This document shows positions 56,074 through 64,000 of a stretch of DNA of 64,000 nucleotides, piece by piece. The notes under the pieces are model-generated. The model saw nothing but the letters and a program-made list of their open reading frames with translations, did not search any database and was not told where the DNA came from. Position numbers and translations under genes: made by a program. The stretch comes from Acinetobacter portensis (GTDB taxonomy: Bacteria > Pseudomonadota > Gammaproteobacteria > Pseudomonadales > Moraxellaceae): positions 1 to 64,000 of the forward strand of contig NZ_LWRV01000035.1 of assembly GCF_009372215.1 (NCBI RefSeq), given 5' to 3'. Positions within the stretch are counted from its first letter, which is position 1. Each line of letters opens with the position of its first letter.

Positions 56074-56097
56074 TTTCATCTAGATCTAATTGTTAAA

Positions 56098-56126
56098 TAA
56101 AAAAGCCTCTTTCGAGGCTTTTTTAT
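56098..56126 (+). terminator. glcB terminator
   Basis: AAAAAAGCCTC / GAGGCTTTTTT form a hairpin with a 4-base loop. Confidence 0.88.
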
Positions 56127-56250
56127 GTTCAGTTGTTTTTAAAATTAAACCGTTAAATGGGTACTTTATTGTTGGAAATAATTTAAGTTAAGGAGATATA
56201 TTTTTTATTAAAAGAAATATTCCATACATTCTTATTGTATTTTAAAAGTA

Positions 56251-56715
56251 TTAACGTGATAAGTTTTTGAAAATATGACGTAAAGTTTCAATCATTTTTT
56301 CAATTTGTAAAGGTGTTAATCCGTCGAAAGACTGTTCTAAAACAACGGCTGTTAGGTCGTTAATTTTGTTTGTCATTTCGTTTCCTTTATCGGTAAGAAC
56401 AACACGAGTAATACGAGCATCATCTTCACAAGAATAAGTCTGTACTAGACCTTCATCCTTAAGGCGGTATACGATTTTAGTTGTTGTTGACATCTTAGAT
56501 ACAACCATATCTGATAAATCAGAAACACTAGCATCTGGCTTAGATTTTAATGCCATAAGAAGTCGACGGCGTGAATTATCTAGGCCATATTTCTTTAATG
56601 CATGATCAACTTGGTTGACTTGTTGAGAATAGACTTGAGAAATCCAATAATATGGAAATTGTTCTAATGAAAAATTTTCTGAGCTTGGTAGAAATTTTGT
56701 GTATTTTTTACTCAT
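56251..56715 (-). CDS. MarR family transcriptional regulator
   Basis: This 154-residue winged-helix regulator has the MarR core at about 40-110 (SRRRLLMALKSKPDASVSDLS, VVSKMSTTTKIVYRLKDEGLVQ and the wing CEDDARITRVVLTDKG). MarR proteins usually repress a nearby gene and respond to phenolic or lipophilic acids. The gene is divergent from the terC-type gene. A palindromic GTGAA-TTCAC site about 60 bases before its start could be its own operator. Confidence 0.88.
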   Translation of the reverse strand: MSKKYTKFLPSSENFSLEQFPYYWISQVYSQQVNQVDHALKKYGLDNSRRRLLMALKSKPDASVSDLSDMVVSKMSTTTKIVYRLKDEGLVQTYSCEDDARITRVVLTDKGNEMTNKINDLTAVVLEQSFDGLTPLQIEKMIETLRHIFKNLSR

Positions 56716-57128
56716 GGTTTTGCCTTTATATTTGAATTGTTTTCTAATTTTAGTTTCTGAACGGTTAATATTTTATGTGAAGTAGTTCACTATTTCAAGT
56801 ATTTCTTAAAATTCTTTAATGTGGTCAAAGTATTTATTTTTAATGGCTTATGTAAATTGTTTCACATTATTGGTTAATTTAAATGTTATTTAATGTATGT
56901 TAGTGTTGTTTTATTGTATATTTTTATGAGGCGGTTAAATAAAAAAAATAGATGCTATATGTGAAAATTACTCTAATTATAATATTTGAACTTAAAAAAT
57001 TGTTGTGTTGTTCTTATTGTAAAAATATTATTATTTATTAATGGTTTATGAGATATTCTAAAAAAATAAATTACAAAATTAAAAGTTTATGCATAATAGT
57101 GTTAATTATTGTTGAATAGGTTTAAAAC
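56716..57128. other. AT-rich divergent region between MarR and terC-type genes
   Basis: This 413-base region is extremely AT-rich and holds no credible ORF. It contains the candidate MarR site and should carry promoters in both directions. The GC-richer stretch from 57129 on belongs to the leader ORF. Confidence 0.4.
56777..56790. promoter_or_regulatory. candidate MarR operator
   Basis: The inverted repeat GTGAA-gtag-TTCAC lies 61 bases upstream of the MarR-type gene. Partial relatives (TTTCACA, TGTGAAA) occur further along the gap. Assignment is inferred from position only. Confidence 0.35.
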
Positions 57129-57197
57129 ATGGATCCGTCGCAGCGCGCAGGTCTTTATACACAGTTTCCGACTAACCAAAATGGAGTAGTGGACTAA
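57129..57197 (+). CDS. 22-codon leader ORF overlapping the terC-type gene
   Basis: ATG 57129 opens a 22-codon frame ([20 protein letters not shown] plus two residues) whose TAA shares its last base with the ATG of the next gene (TAATG). Base and codon use (CCG, TCG, CGC) stand out from the very AT-rich region before it. The exact stop-start overlap suggests translational coupling or an attenuation-type leader. The ribosome binding site is weak (ATAGG). Whether the peptide or the RNA matters is unknown. Confidence 0.45.
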   Translation: MDPSQRAGLYTQFPTNQNGVVD

Positions 57198-58720
57198 TGG
57201 AGTTTTTATTAGATCCAGGAATTTGGGTTGGTTTAATAACATTAATAATTTTGGAAATTGTTCTTGGTATTGATAACTTAGTCTTTATTGCTATTTTAGC
57301 TGAAAAACTTCCTCCAGAACAACGAGATAAAGCACGTATTATTGGTCTTTCTTTAGCGTTATTTATGCGCTTAGGACTTCTCTCTGTTATTGCGTGGCTA
57401 GTCACTTTAACAAAACCCATCGTACAATTTGCAGATTTATCATTCTCTGGTCGAGACTTGATTCTATTATTTGGTGGTTTGTTTTTGGTGTACAAAGCCG
57501 TTACAGAACTACATGAAAAAATTGAAGGAAAGCCAGAAGTTCAATCAACCTCAGAAGTTGTATATGCTGGTTTTACCATGGTGGTTGCACAAATTGTTGT
57601 GCTTGATGCCGTATTTTCGCTAGATTCAGTTATTACTGCCATTGGTATGGTCGATAATATTTACGTGATGATGGCAGCTGTGACCATTGCTGTTATTGTG
57701 ATGTTAATTGCATCTAAACCACTCACTGTATTTGTAAATAGACATCCTACAGTGGTCATTCTTTGTTTAAGCTTCCTTTTACTTATTGGTATTAGCTTAA
57801 TTGCAGAAGGCTTTGGTTTCCATATTCCTAAGGGGTATATTTACTCAGGTATTGGCGTTGCAATTCTGATTGAAGCATTTAATCAATTTTCAAAGCGGAA
57901 CGTGGTGAAACACGAGTCGAAAATTCCACTACGTCACCGTACTGCAGATTCGATATTAAAATTGATGGGCGGACAGCTTACAACTCAAGATGCTGATGGT
58001 CATGTCCGTGAGGCAAAAGAAACATTTGCTGATGAAGAGCGTTACATGATTGGTGGTGTATTAACACTTGCTGAGCGTTCGGTTGCTTCTATTATGACGC
58101 CAAGAAGCCAAATTTCTTGGGTGGATTTAGACGATAGTCCAGAAGAAATCCGTGAAAAGATCTTATCTGTACCACACAGCTTATTTCCAGTGTGCCGAGG
58201 CAGCCTAGATAAAGTGATTAGTGTTGTTCGTGCCAAAGAATTACTGGATGTTGTAGATGATCAAGATCAGTTGAAAGATTTGATTAAGCGTCATCGTCCA
58301 ATTTACATTTTCGAGAAAATGAAAGTGATTGATGCTATTAATACATTACGTACATCAAAAGGATCTTTAGTTTTGGTGAGTGATGAATTTGGCGCGGTTC
58401 AAGGTCTTGTTTCACCTTTAGATGTATTTGAAGCTATTGCGGGTGAATTCCCCGATGCAGATGAACAGCTTGATTTGGTGAAGCTAGATGAAACAACATG
58501 GAAGGCGAGTGGCATGCTTGATGTGTATCAGCTTGAGCTTGAACTTGGAATGTTAGATCTTGTTGAAGATGATGCAGGATATATTAGTGTTGCAGGTCTA
58601 ATACTAGAAAAAATTGAAAGTGAAGTGCAGGTTGGTTCTACATTGAATTATCAAGGAATTAGCTTTGAAGTGACCGAAATGGATTCTAATAGAATCAAAA
58701 CAGTTTTAATTCGTCACTAA
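57197..58720 (+). CDS. TerC family membrane protein with CBS and CorC/HlyC domains
   Basis: This 507-residue protein resembles E. coli YegH/YoaE. The N-terminal TerC domain has about seven helices (1-230), with metal-site acidic blocks [16 protein letters not shown] and [22 protein letters not shown] pair follows (about 280-410, [17 protein letters not shown] and [17 protein letters not shown]), then a CorC/HlyC-type domain (about 425-505). TerC proteins are linked to metal, notably manganese, export and folding of exported proteins. GGAG at 57183 lies inside the leader ORF and serves this start. Confidence 0.88.
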   Translation: MEFLLDPGIWVGLITLIILEIVLGIDNLVFIAILAEKLPPEQRDKARIIGLSLALFMRLGLLSVIAWLVTLTKPIVQFADLSFSGRDLILLFGGLFLVYKAVTELHEKIEGKPEVQSTSEVVYAGFTMVVAQIVVLDAVFSLDSVITAIGMVDNIYVMMAAVTIAVIVMLIASKPLTVFVNRHPTVVILCLSFLLLIGISLIAEGFGFHIPKGYIYSGIGVAILIEAFNQFSKRNVVKHESKIPLRHRTADSILKLMGGQLTTQDADGHVREAKETFADEERYMIGGVLTLAERSVASIMTPRSQISWVDLDDSPEEIREKILSVPHSLFPVCRGSLDKVISVVRAKELLDVVDDQDQLKDLIKRHRPIYIFEKMKVIDAINTLRTSKGSLVLVSDEFGAVQGLVSPLDVFEAIAGEFPDADEQLDLVKLDETTWKASGMLDVYQLELELGMLDLVEDDAGYISVAGLILEKIESEVQVGSTLNYQGISFEVTEMDSNRIKTVLIRH

Positions 58721-58734
58721 TTTTAAGCTGTAAA

Positions 58735-58764
58735 TAAAAAGCCTCACGATTGTGAGGCTTTTTA
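58735..58764. terminator. bidirectional terminator
   Basis: AAAAAGCCTCAC / GTGAGGCTTTTT form a hairpin between the convergent terC-type and hydrolase genes. Confidence 0.88.
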
Positions 58765-58788
58765 CATTTTGTAGTACAGGGTTGGGTA

Positions 58789-59658
58789 TTAATTTATGTG
58801 GAGCTCATTTTCAATAATTGACCATAAGTTTTGATGGGATTTTTTAAACATGAGCATATGTCCAATCGCTTTATGGTTATAAGCTTGAGGATTGAGTTCA
58901 ATCATATGGGTTTGGCTGTTGGGATATAAACGCAGTAAATCTTTTACATTGGCTTCGGTTGCAATTTCATCATCGGATGACCAAAGAGAAATGATAGGTG
59001 CGCTAATTTTTTCATGATAGTTGTCATTTACATGAACACTGTGCCCAATTGCATTGATGATATAGCCAGATTTACCGCAGAATTGAGCCCATTGTTTTGC
59101 AACATCTTTCGGTAGGTTTTCACCCATACCAATAGCATTTGTTGGGCCATAGCCAATACTGTATCTTGCTAACGGGAAAATAGCTTTAAACATAAGAGGT
59201 GCAAGAATTTTTGTGCGACCTTTTAAGCCTTTCACATGTCCTGTAGAGCCTGATACGGCAACAACTTTAGCGACTTTTTCATAATTTGGCACAATCCCTA
59301 AAAGCTGTCCTCCAGCACTATGCCCTAAAATAATGACTTTCTCTGTGCCTGTTTTTGTTAATAGTGTTTCAATTGCCGCAGGAATATCGAGTTGACCCCA
59401 TTGCACAATACTGGCTTTTGAGTCTTTAATTCGACCGTGAAGTGAATCTCCAATGCCTCTAAAGTCGAAACTTAATACGTTATAGCCTTGTTCACTTAAC
59501 CATTCAGCAAATGAGTGATAGAAATTTTTTGTAATGCCTGTAGCAGGACAAATAAGAATGGGGTGGGAGTGTTTTGTATTTGATTTCGAAGGGTAGTATC
59601 GTCCTGATAATATATAATTATCGCGACATTGAATTTGGATATCTTCAAATGTGGTCAT
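58789..59658 (-). CDS. alpha/beta hydrolase family protein
   Basis: This 289-residue serine hydrolase has the nucleophile elbow GHSAGGQLLG at about 113-122. The acid is probably in SLWSSDDEIATEANV, and the His is likely in NHKAIGHMLMF. The N-terminal half includes ILICPATGITKNFYHSFAEWL and LSFDFRGIGDS. No signal peptide is seen, so it is probably cytoplasmic. Substrate unknown. A 21-copy TTGTAT tract lies about 150 bases upstream of its start, where it could affect promoter spacing. Confidence 0.83.
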   Translation of the reverse strand: MTTFEDIQIQCRDNYILSGRYYPSKSNTKHSHPILICPATGITKNFYHSFAEWLSEQGYNVLSFDFRGIGDSLHGRIKDSKASIVQWGQLDIPAAIETLLTKTGTEKVIILGHSAGGQLLGIVPNYEKVAKVVAVSGSTGHVKGLKGRTKILAPLMFKAIFPLARYSIGYGPTNAIGMGENLPKDVAKQWAQFCGKSGYIINAIGHSVHVNDNYHEKISAPIISLWSSDDEIATEANVKDLLRLYPNSQTHMIELNPQAYNHKAIGHMLMFKKSHQNLWSIIENELHIN

Positions 59659-59809
59659 AGCGGGAATTCAGTCATTGAATGTAATTTATAGCCAATAATG
59701 TACACAAGTTCCCAAAAGAAACTGAATGATATTTTTGACTTGAAGGTCAGATGTTGAATGGAATGTGGATTCAAATATTGAAAATGCTGATAAGCTTTTC
59801 ATGATTAGG

Positions 59810-59935
59810 TTGTATTTGTATTTGTATTTGTATTTGTATTTGTATTTGTATTTGTATTTGTATTTGTATTTGTATTTGTATTTGTATTTGTATTTGTATT
59901 TGTATTTGTATTTGTATTTGTATTTGTATTTGTAT
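59810..59935. repeat. hexanucleotide microsatellite (TTGTAT)21
   Basis: Twenty-one uninterrupted copies of TTGTAT span exactly 126 bases. It lies between the hydrolase start at 59658 and the end of the small membrane gene at 59968. The tract keeps several frames open on both strands, which creates artificial repeat ORFs, but no real gene is supported there. Such tracts are prone to slipped-strand length change. Confidence 0.97.
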
Positions 59936-59967
59936 GATTTTGAAGATGGATGACGAGCATCCACCTT

Positions 59968-60207
59968 CTAATCAAATGTTTTACGCTTTAAGGTTTTACG
60001 ACATTTGTGATCGATGATGTTCCACATAGCAAAAGCAAGTGAAACAACAAAAGCATATACAAAGAATTCAGGTTTTAAGTTGCCTTGAATGATGCCATGT
60101 ATAGCTAAAATCATCATAAGAGCAAAAGTGGTGCTTAAATACGTCACCATGTGTTTGGTCTTTAGAGTGTTAATGAAGATTTCTTTGTTGAAATGTGTTG
60201 ATAACAT
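59968..60207 (-). CDS. small two-helix membrane protein
   Basis: This 79-residue protein has two probable transmembrane helices at about residues 22-40 and 49-66, and a basic C-terminus (DHKCRKTLKRKTFD). AGGAGG lies seven bases before ATG 60207; the ATG two codons upstream is too close to it. I do not recognise the family. It precedes the TTGTAT tract and the hydrolase on the same strand. Confidence 0.65.
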   Translation of the reverse strand: MLSTHFNKEIFINTLKTKHMVTYLSTTFALMMILAIHGIIQGNLKPEFFVYAFVVSLAFAMWNIIDHKCRKTLKRKTFD

Positions 60208-60585
60208 CTCCATCCCTCCTTAGGGTTTTACTAAATCATAGTATTTTGATCGGAAATTGATTTATTAGTTGTACGCTGTATTTGATTGTATTTCAATGGC
60301 TAATACTACCATTTACATAATAAATATTAATTGGTTACATAAATAAGGTGGCTTTAATATTTATCGAACAATGGGTTTTATTAAAAATACATGAATAAAG
60401 TTAAAGCATAATGTATGCCAAATATATTGGATAAAAGTATTAAATTATTTTTATGTCAATTTTGTGCTTTGAATTGTGATCTATAAACAATAAAAGTCTG
60501 TTTGGGTAAAACTAGACAATTATTGATTATATGCAAAGTTATATTTGGGTAAAACATAACTTTAAAGAACAAAGGTTAATTTTGA
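60208..60585. other. intergenic region after brnQ with a 12-bp direct repeat
   Basis: This AT-rich gap contains no credible ORF. TTTGGGTAAAAC occurs twice, at 60501-60512 and 60544-60555, 43 bases apart (about four helical turns). No clear terminator for brnQ was seen. Confidence 0.5.
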
Positions 60586-61878
60586 TTATTTTTTAACTTT
60601 GTCGATCACAATACAAATCACCAGTACGCATAAAGATGGGATAAGCCATGCTAAATTTTGTGAACTTAATGGTAAATGTGTGAGAGAAGCAGGTAGATAT
60701 TGATCTAAACCAGCAACTTTTAAGCCATCTACAATACCAAAAAGAAATGCGATTGCTGTAACAGGTGTAATTACTCGAGATGGATTATTGAAAAAATTCC
60801 AACAGAAACCAAGAAGAATCACGACAATAGCAGGTGGGTAAAGTGCGCTTAAAACAGGTACAGAGAAGGCAATTAGTTTTGTTAAACCTAAATTAGAAAT
60901 AACAAATGAGAAGCCAACTAAAATAAATACCCAGTATTTGTAGGCAAGTTTAGTAATCTGTGAGAAGTACTCAGCACAAGCACAAGTAAGGCCAATAGCT
61001 GTAACCATGCATGCAATAAAAATCATCGCACTAAGGAAAATAGAGCCAAAGTCACCAAAAGCATGTTGTACGTAAGCATGTAAAATTACCGCACCATTTG
61101 CAGCATTTGCAGCAACTTCATGGCTACCTAAACCAAGTTTAAATAAACTTAAATAAACTAAAGTTAAGCCAACACCTGAAATTAAACTTGCAATAACAGC
61201 ATAACGTGTTGTTAATTTTGCATCGGTTACACCACGTGAGCGAATTGCATTAATAATCACAATACCAAATACCAGTGCACCTAAAGTGTCCATGGTTAAA
61301 TAACCATTTACAAAACCTTCAGAAACTGGACTATTTACATAGTTACCAATTGCAGGTGGTACAAAGCCCGATGGGATGAAACATGCAGCAACACCTAAAA
61401 TAACCAAAGATAAGATTTTAAGTGGAGATAGGAAATATCCAATCGTATCTAAAATTTTATTTGGATATAAAGAAACAAGCGTTACAAGTGAAAAATAAAT
61501 CGCACTATAAATTAGTAAGCTTGAAGCAGATGTACCAAAATAAGAAGAGAAGCCAATTTCATAAGAAACGGTTGCAGTTCGTGGTGTTGCAAACAAAGGA
61601 CCTACAGCAAGGTAACATGAGATCGTCAAAATAAGACTAGCCACTTTACCTAAAGGTGAGCTGAGGTTTTGAATAGAACCTTCAACGCGTGAAAGAGCAA
61701 TAATGGTAATTACAGGTAAGCCAACAGCCGTGATTAAAAAGCCAAAAGCTGCTAACCAAACGTGTTCACCTGCTTGCTGTGCCACGATAGGTGGAAAGAT
61801 AATGTTGCCTGCACCGATAAATAGTGCAAAGGTCATAAAACCTAAGGCAATAATATCCCGTGTACGTAAATTCGTCAT
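60586..61878 (-). CDS. brnQ: branched-chain amino acid transporter (BrnQ/LIVCS family)
   Basis: BrnQ is a sodium- or proton-coupled uptake carrier for leucine, isoleucine and valine. The 430-residue, 12-helix protein has the family N-terminus [18 protein letters not shown] and blocks such as [19 protein letters not shown] and [17 protein letters not shown]. It seems to be transcribed alone, divergent from map. Confidence 0.93.
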   Translation of the reverse strand: MTNLRTRDIIALGFMTFALFIGAGNIIFPPIVAQQAGEHVWLAAFGFLITAVGLPVITIIALSRVEGSIQNLSSPLGKVASLILTISCYLAVGPLFATPRTATVSYEIGFSSYFGTSASSLLIYSAIYFSLVTLVSLYPNKILDTIGYFLSPLKILSLVILGVAACFIPSGFVPPAIGNYVNSPVSEGFVNGYLTMDTLGALVFGIVIINAIRSRGVTDAKLTTRYAVIASLISGVGLTLVYLSLFKLGLGSHEVAANAANGAVILHAYVQHAFGDFGSIFLSAMIFIACMVTAIGLTCACAEYFSQITKLAYKYWVFILVGFSFVISNLGLTKLIAFSVPVLSALYPPAIVVILLGFCWNFFNNPSRVITPVTAIAFLFGIVDGLKVAGLDQYLPASLTHLPLSSQNLAWLIPSLCVLVICIVIDKVKK

Positions 61879-62222
61879 GGAGGAGATCGGTATTTAACAA
61901 AAATGGCGATTTTAGAGTAATAAGCTCTTATTTTCTAATCGAAATACAGTGAGATATGAGTGTTTTTAATATGCGAAATATAAAATTAAACTAAAATTAA
62001 AATATGATTTAAATTATACATATGATTTTAAAGTGTAAATTAAGAATAAATCATCATGGTTAAGCCAGTTTTGATAAATAAAGCATCTATTTAATTTTTT
62101 GTAAAAAATGGTTAAGTGTTTAAAAACCAACCTATGGTGGTGCTTGAGAATTTTGTACATTCGCTTACATGTAGGTTTAAAAGGACTATAATAAACATTC
62201 ATGTAATTTCGGACATAAAGAG
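61879..62222. other. divergent region between brnQ and map
   Basis: This 344-base AT-rich gap has no credible ORF. CTTACA (62164-62169) and TATAAT (62187-62192), 17 bases apart, form a likely map promoter. GGAG shortly before the brnQ start (minus strand) is its ribosome binding site. Confidence 0.5.
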
Positions 62223-63017
62223 ATGCGAGCTTCCGCTGTTAAAATTAAAACTGAGCAAGATATAGAAAAGTTGCGTATTTCTGGGCGACTGGCTGCGCAA
62301 GTTTTAGAGATGATAGGGGAATACGTAAAGCCTGGTGTCACGACTGAATACTTAGATGATATTTGTAATGATTTTATTGTTAATACATTAAAGGTAATTC
62401 CTGCCAATGTGGGTTATTACGGTTATACCAAAACCACATGTATTTCTGTGAATGAGGTGGTATGTCACGGTATTCCATCTCAGAAAACGGTATTGCAAGA
62501 TGGCGATATTATTAATATTGATGTTGCAATTATAAAAGATGGATACTTTGGCGATACAAGTCGAATGTACTATGTAGGTGATGTTTCACCTGCTGCAAAA
62601 AAATTATGTGACACGACATATGAAGCCATGGTTGCGGGTATTCATGCGGTAAAACCAGGTGCAACATTGGGTGATATTGGTTTTGCTATTCAAAGTGTAG
62701 CACATAGAGATGGTTATACAGTGGTACGTGAATATTGCGGACATGGTATTGGCACGACTTATCATGAACAACCTAGTGTTTTACATTATGGTCAAGCGGG
62801 TCAAGGTATGGTGCTGAAAAAAGGCATGGTCTTTACCATTGAACCTATGATTAATGCAGGTAAATCTGGCGTGAAAGAGCTGAAAGATGGTTGGACTGTA
62901 GTTACAAAAGATAAATCTTTGTCTGCGCAGTGGGAACACATGGTTGTTGTGACAGATACTGGTTTTGAGTTGTTGACGCCATGGCCTGAAGGTGTAGGTT
63001 CATATCCTGAAATTTAA
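62223..63017 (+). CDS. map: type I methionine aminopeptidase
   Basis: This enzyme removes N-terminal methionine from new proteins. The 264-residue pita-bread fold protein has metal ligands visible as Asp in NIDVAIIKDGYFGDTS (two positions), His in YCGHGIGTTYHEQP, Glu in FTIEPMI and Glu in QWEHMVVV. It stands apart from rpsB, where the main map gene often lies, so it may be a second copy. A good promoter precedes it and a terminator follows. Confidence 0.93.
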   Translation: MRASAVKIKTEQDIEKLRISGRLAAQVLEMIGEYVKPGVTTEYLDDICNDFIVNTLKVIPANVGYYGYTKTTCISVNEVVCHGIPSQKTVLQDGDIINIDVAIIKDGYFGDTSRMYYVGDVSPAAKKLCDTTYEAMVAGIHAVKPGATLGDIGFAIQSVAHRDGYTVVREYCGHGIGTTYHEQPSVLHYGQAGQGMVLKKGMVFTIEPMINAGKSGVKELKDGWTVVTKDKSLSAQWEHMVVVTDTGFELLTPWPEGVGSYPEI

Positions 63018-63038
63018 AAAGAACGAAATGCGTATATG

Positions 63039-63070
63039 AAAAAAGCCCATCCTATTTGATGGGCTTTTTA
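63039..63070. terminator. bidirectional terminator
   Basis: AAAAAAGCCCATC / GATGGGCTTTTT form a hairpin between convergent map and the LysR-type gene. Confidence 0.87.
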
Positions 63071-63092
63071 TTGTCATTCATTTCTGAAAAAC

Positions 63093-63992
63093 TTAGTGTT
63101 GGCTTAAGTGTTCAACAAGATAGTCAATAAAAACGCGAACAGCAGGTAGTAAACCACGTTTAGATGGATAAACCGCATGAGATATACCATGTTGTGATTT
63201 CCAGTCGGGTAAAACACGAACAAGTTGCCCATTTTGTACATAATCTTTTGCAATAGGGTCTGGAAGTAAAGCCACGCCACAGTTTTGACTTGTAAGCTGA
63301 GCAATCATGAGTAAATCTGATCCCATGATCGTAGGGTTTACTTTGATTTTTTTCTGCACATTTTGATTGTTATAAACGGTAATAAATTGATCTATATGCT
63401 CATCAGCCATACTTAATATTTGATGTTTTGTAAGATCTTCAGGTGTTTTGAGGTCGCCATGTTCATTTAAATAGGCTTGTGTTGCAAATAAATGTTGTTC
63501 AATATTTGCAAAACGACGAATGATTAGGCTTGGGTCATCATCTAGGCTTGAGCGAACACGTAAAGCAATATCAATCCCTTCATTGATAATGTCTACACGA
63601 CGGTTTGTTACCATCATCTGTAGTTTAATTTCAGGGTATTTCTTGAGGAAGTCTGGCAAAATTTTTGCCATTTCATTTTGAGCAATTGATACAGGCAGGC
63701 TAATTTTAATTAAGCCACGAGGCTGGGTACTTAAATGATCCACTAATTCGTGTGCTGCTTGAGCTGCATTCAGCATAACTTGAGCATGGCGATAGATATT
63801 CATACCAATATCAGTCACAGCAAAATGGCGTGAACTGCGTTGAATTAAGCGAACACCTAAACGCTCTTCAAGATTATGTACGCGACGACTTAATTTTGAT
63901 TTTGGTATGTCAGTTGCTCTTTCGGCTGCACTAAAGCCGCCATGTTCAACAACCATAGCAAAACAAGAAAAATCATCTAAATCTGTAAGCAT
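63093..63992 (-). CDS. LysR family transcriptional regulator
   Basis: This 299-residue regulator has the N-terminal HTH (about 5-65: FAMVVEHGGFSAAERATDIPKSKLSRRVHNLEERLG, seen in pieces) and an effector domain with LIKISLPVSIAQNEMAKILP. PKSKLSRRV is typical of the LysR branch that regulates oxidoreductases and quinone-type stress genes. The regulated divergent gene would lie beyond the window edge. The effector is unknown. Confidence 0.87.
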   Translation of the reverse strand: MLTDLDDFSCFAMVVEHGGFSAAERATDIPKSKLSRRVHNLEERLGVRLIQRSSRHFAVTDIGMNIYRHAQVMLNAAQAAHELVDHLSTQPRGLIKISLPVSIAQNEMAKILPDFLKKYPEIKLQMMVTNRRVDIINEGIDIALRVRSSLDDDPSLIIRRFANIEQHLFATQAYLNEHGDLKTPEDLTKHQILSMADEHIDQFITVYNNQNVQKKIKVNPTIMGSDLLMIAQLTSQNCGVALLPDPIAKDYVQNGQLVRVLPDWKSQHGISHAVYPSKRGLLPAVRVFIDYLVEHLSQH

Positions 63993-64000
63993 TTTTTATA

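Noticed and set aside
57000-57196. yybP-ykoY manganese riboswitch before the TerC-type gene
   Set aside because: The conserved core elements of that riboswitch could not be found; the leader ORF explains the region better.
59686-59964. 92-codon minus-strand ORF with a long Tyr-Lys repeat
   Set aside because: The frame is kept open only by the TTGTAT array. The flanks resemble no protein and there is no ribosome binding site; the plus-strand Leu-Tyr ORF is the same artefact.

Overview
The window looks like a chromosomal segment of an Acinetobacter (Moraxellaceae, Gammaproteobacteria). The DNA is AT-rich. Hfq carries the very long glycine-rich tail typical of that genus, and the housekeeping gene orders are gammaproteobacterial: tsaE-mutL-miaA-hfq, lptD-surA divergent from amgK-murU, rsmG-parA-parB, exbB-exbD-msbA-lpxK-kdsB-holB-pilZ-tatD, cmk-rpsA-ihfB-lapA-pyrF. 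No rRNA operon, prophage, insertion sequence or CRISPR array was seen. The species assignment is inference.

Bases 1-7100 hold an Lrp-type regulator, a YebC/PmpR protein, a PlsC-like acyltransferase, a 38-residue one-helix membrane ORF, a CAU-anticodon tRNA (probably tRNA-Ile2), a DUF3883 nuclease-like protein right behind the tRNA, and an OsmC-YcaO fusion. Bases 7150-17900 form a sugar-diacid catabolic island. It holds galactarate dehydratase (garD), a GudP-type transporter, 5-dehydro-4-deoxyglucarate dehydratase, 2-oxoglutarate semialdehyde dehydrogenase, an enolase-superfamily enzyme with its own MFS transporter, a FadR/GntR regulator and a D-2-hydroxyacid dehydrogenase. Four copies of an 11-bp motif, KGTATGAYRTC, lie in front of the four outward-facing transcription units and probably define one local regulon that feeds 2-oxoglutarate into the TCA cycle.

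Bases 18000-25500 contain metR, a UPF0756 membrane protein, two pseudouridine synthases, a decayed acetyltransferase, a RelB/DinJ-like antitoxin without a visible toxin, tsaE, mutL and miaA. Bases 25600-50800 are mostly envelope and information-processing genes: hfq, surA, lptD, cell-wall recycling (amgK-murU), chromosome partitioning (parAB), lipid A export and Kdo activation (msbA, lpxK, kdsB), holB, pilZ, tatD, queD-like, ung, tadA, cmk, rpsA, ihfB, lapA, pyrF and a LysO-type exporter. The convergent pyrF/lysO gap carries several REP-like hairpins.

Bases 50800-64000 hold an AraC-type regulator, zapE, malate synthase G (glcB), a MarR regulator, a TerC/CBS membrane protein preceded by an overlapping 22-codon leader ORF, an alpha/beta hydrolase with a 21-copy TTGTAT microsatellite upstream, a small membrane protein, brnQ, a methionine aminopeptidase and a LysR regulator. 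No large new multi-gene system stood out. The most distinctive signals are the four-site sugar-acid regulon, the terC leader ORF, the TTGTAT repeat, two solitary antitoxin-like genes and the DUF3883 gene next to the tRNA.
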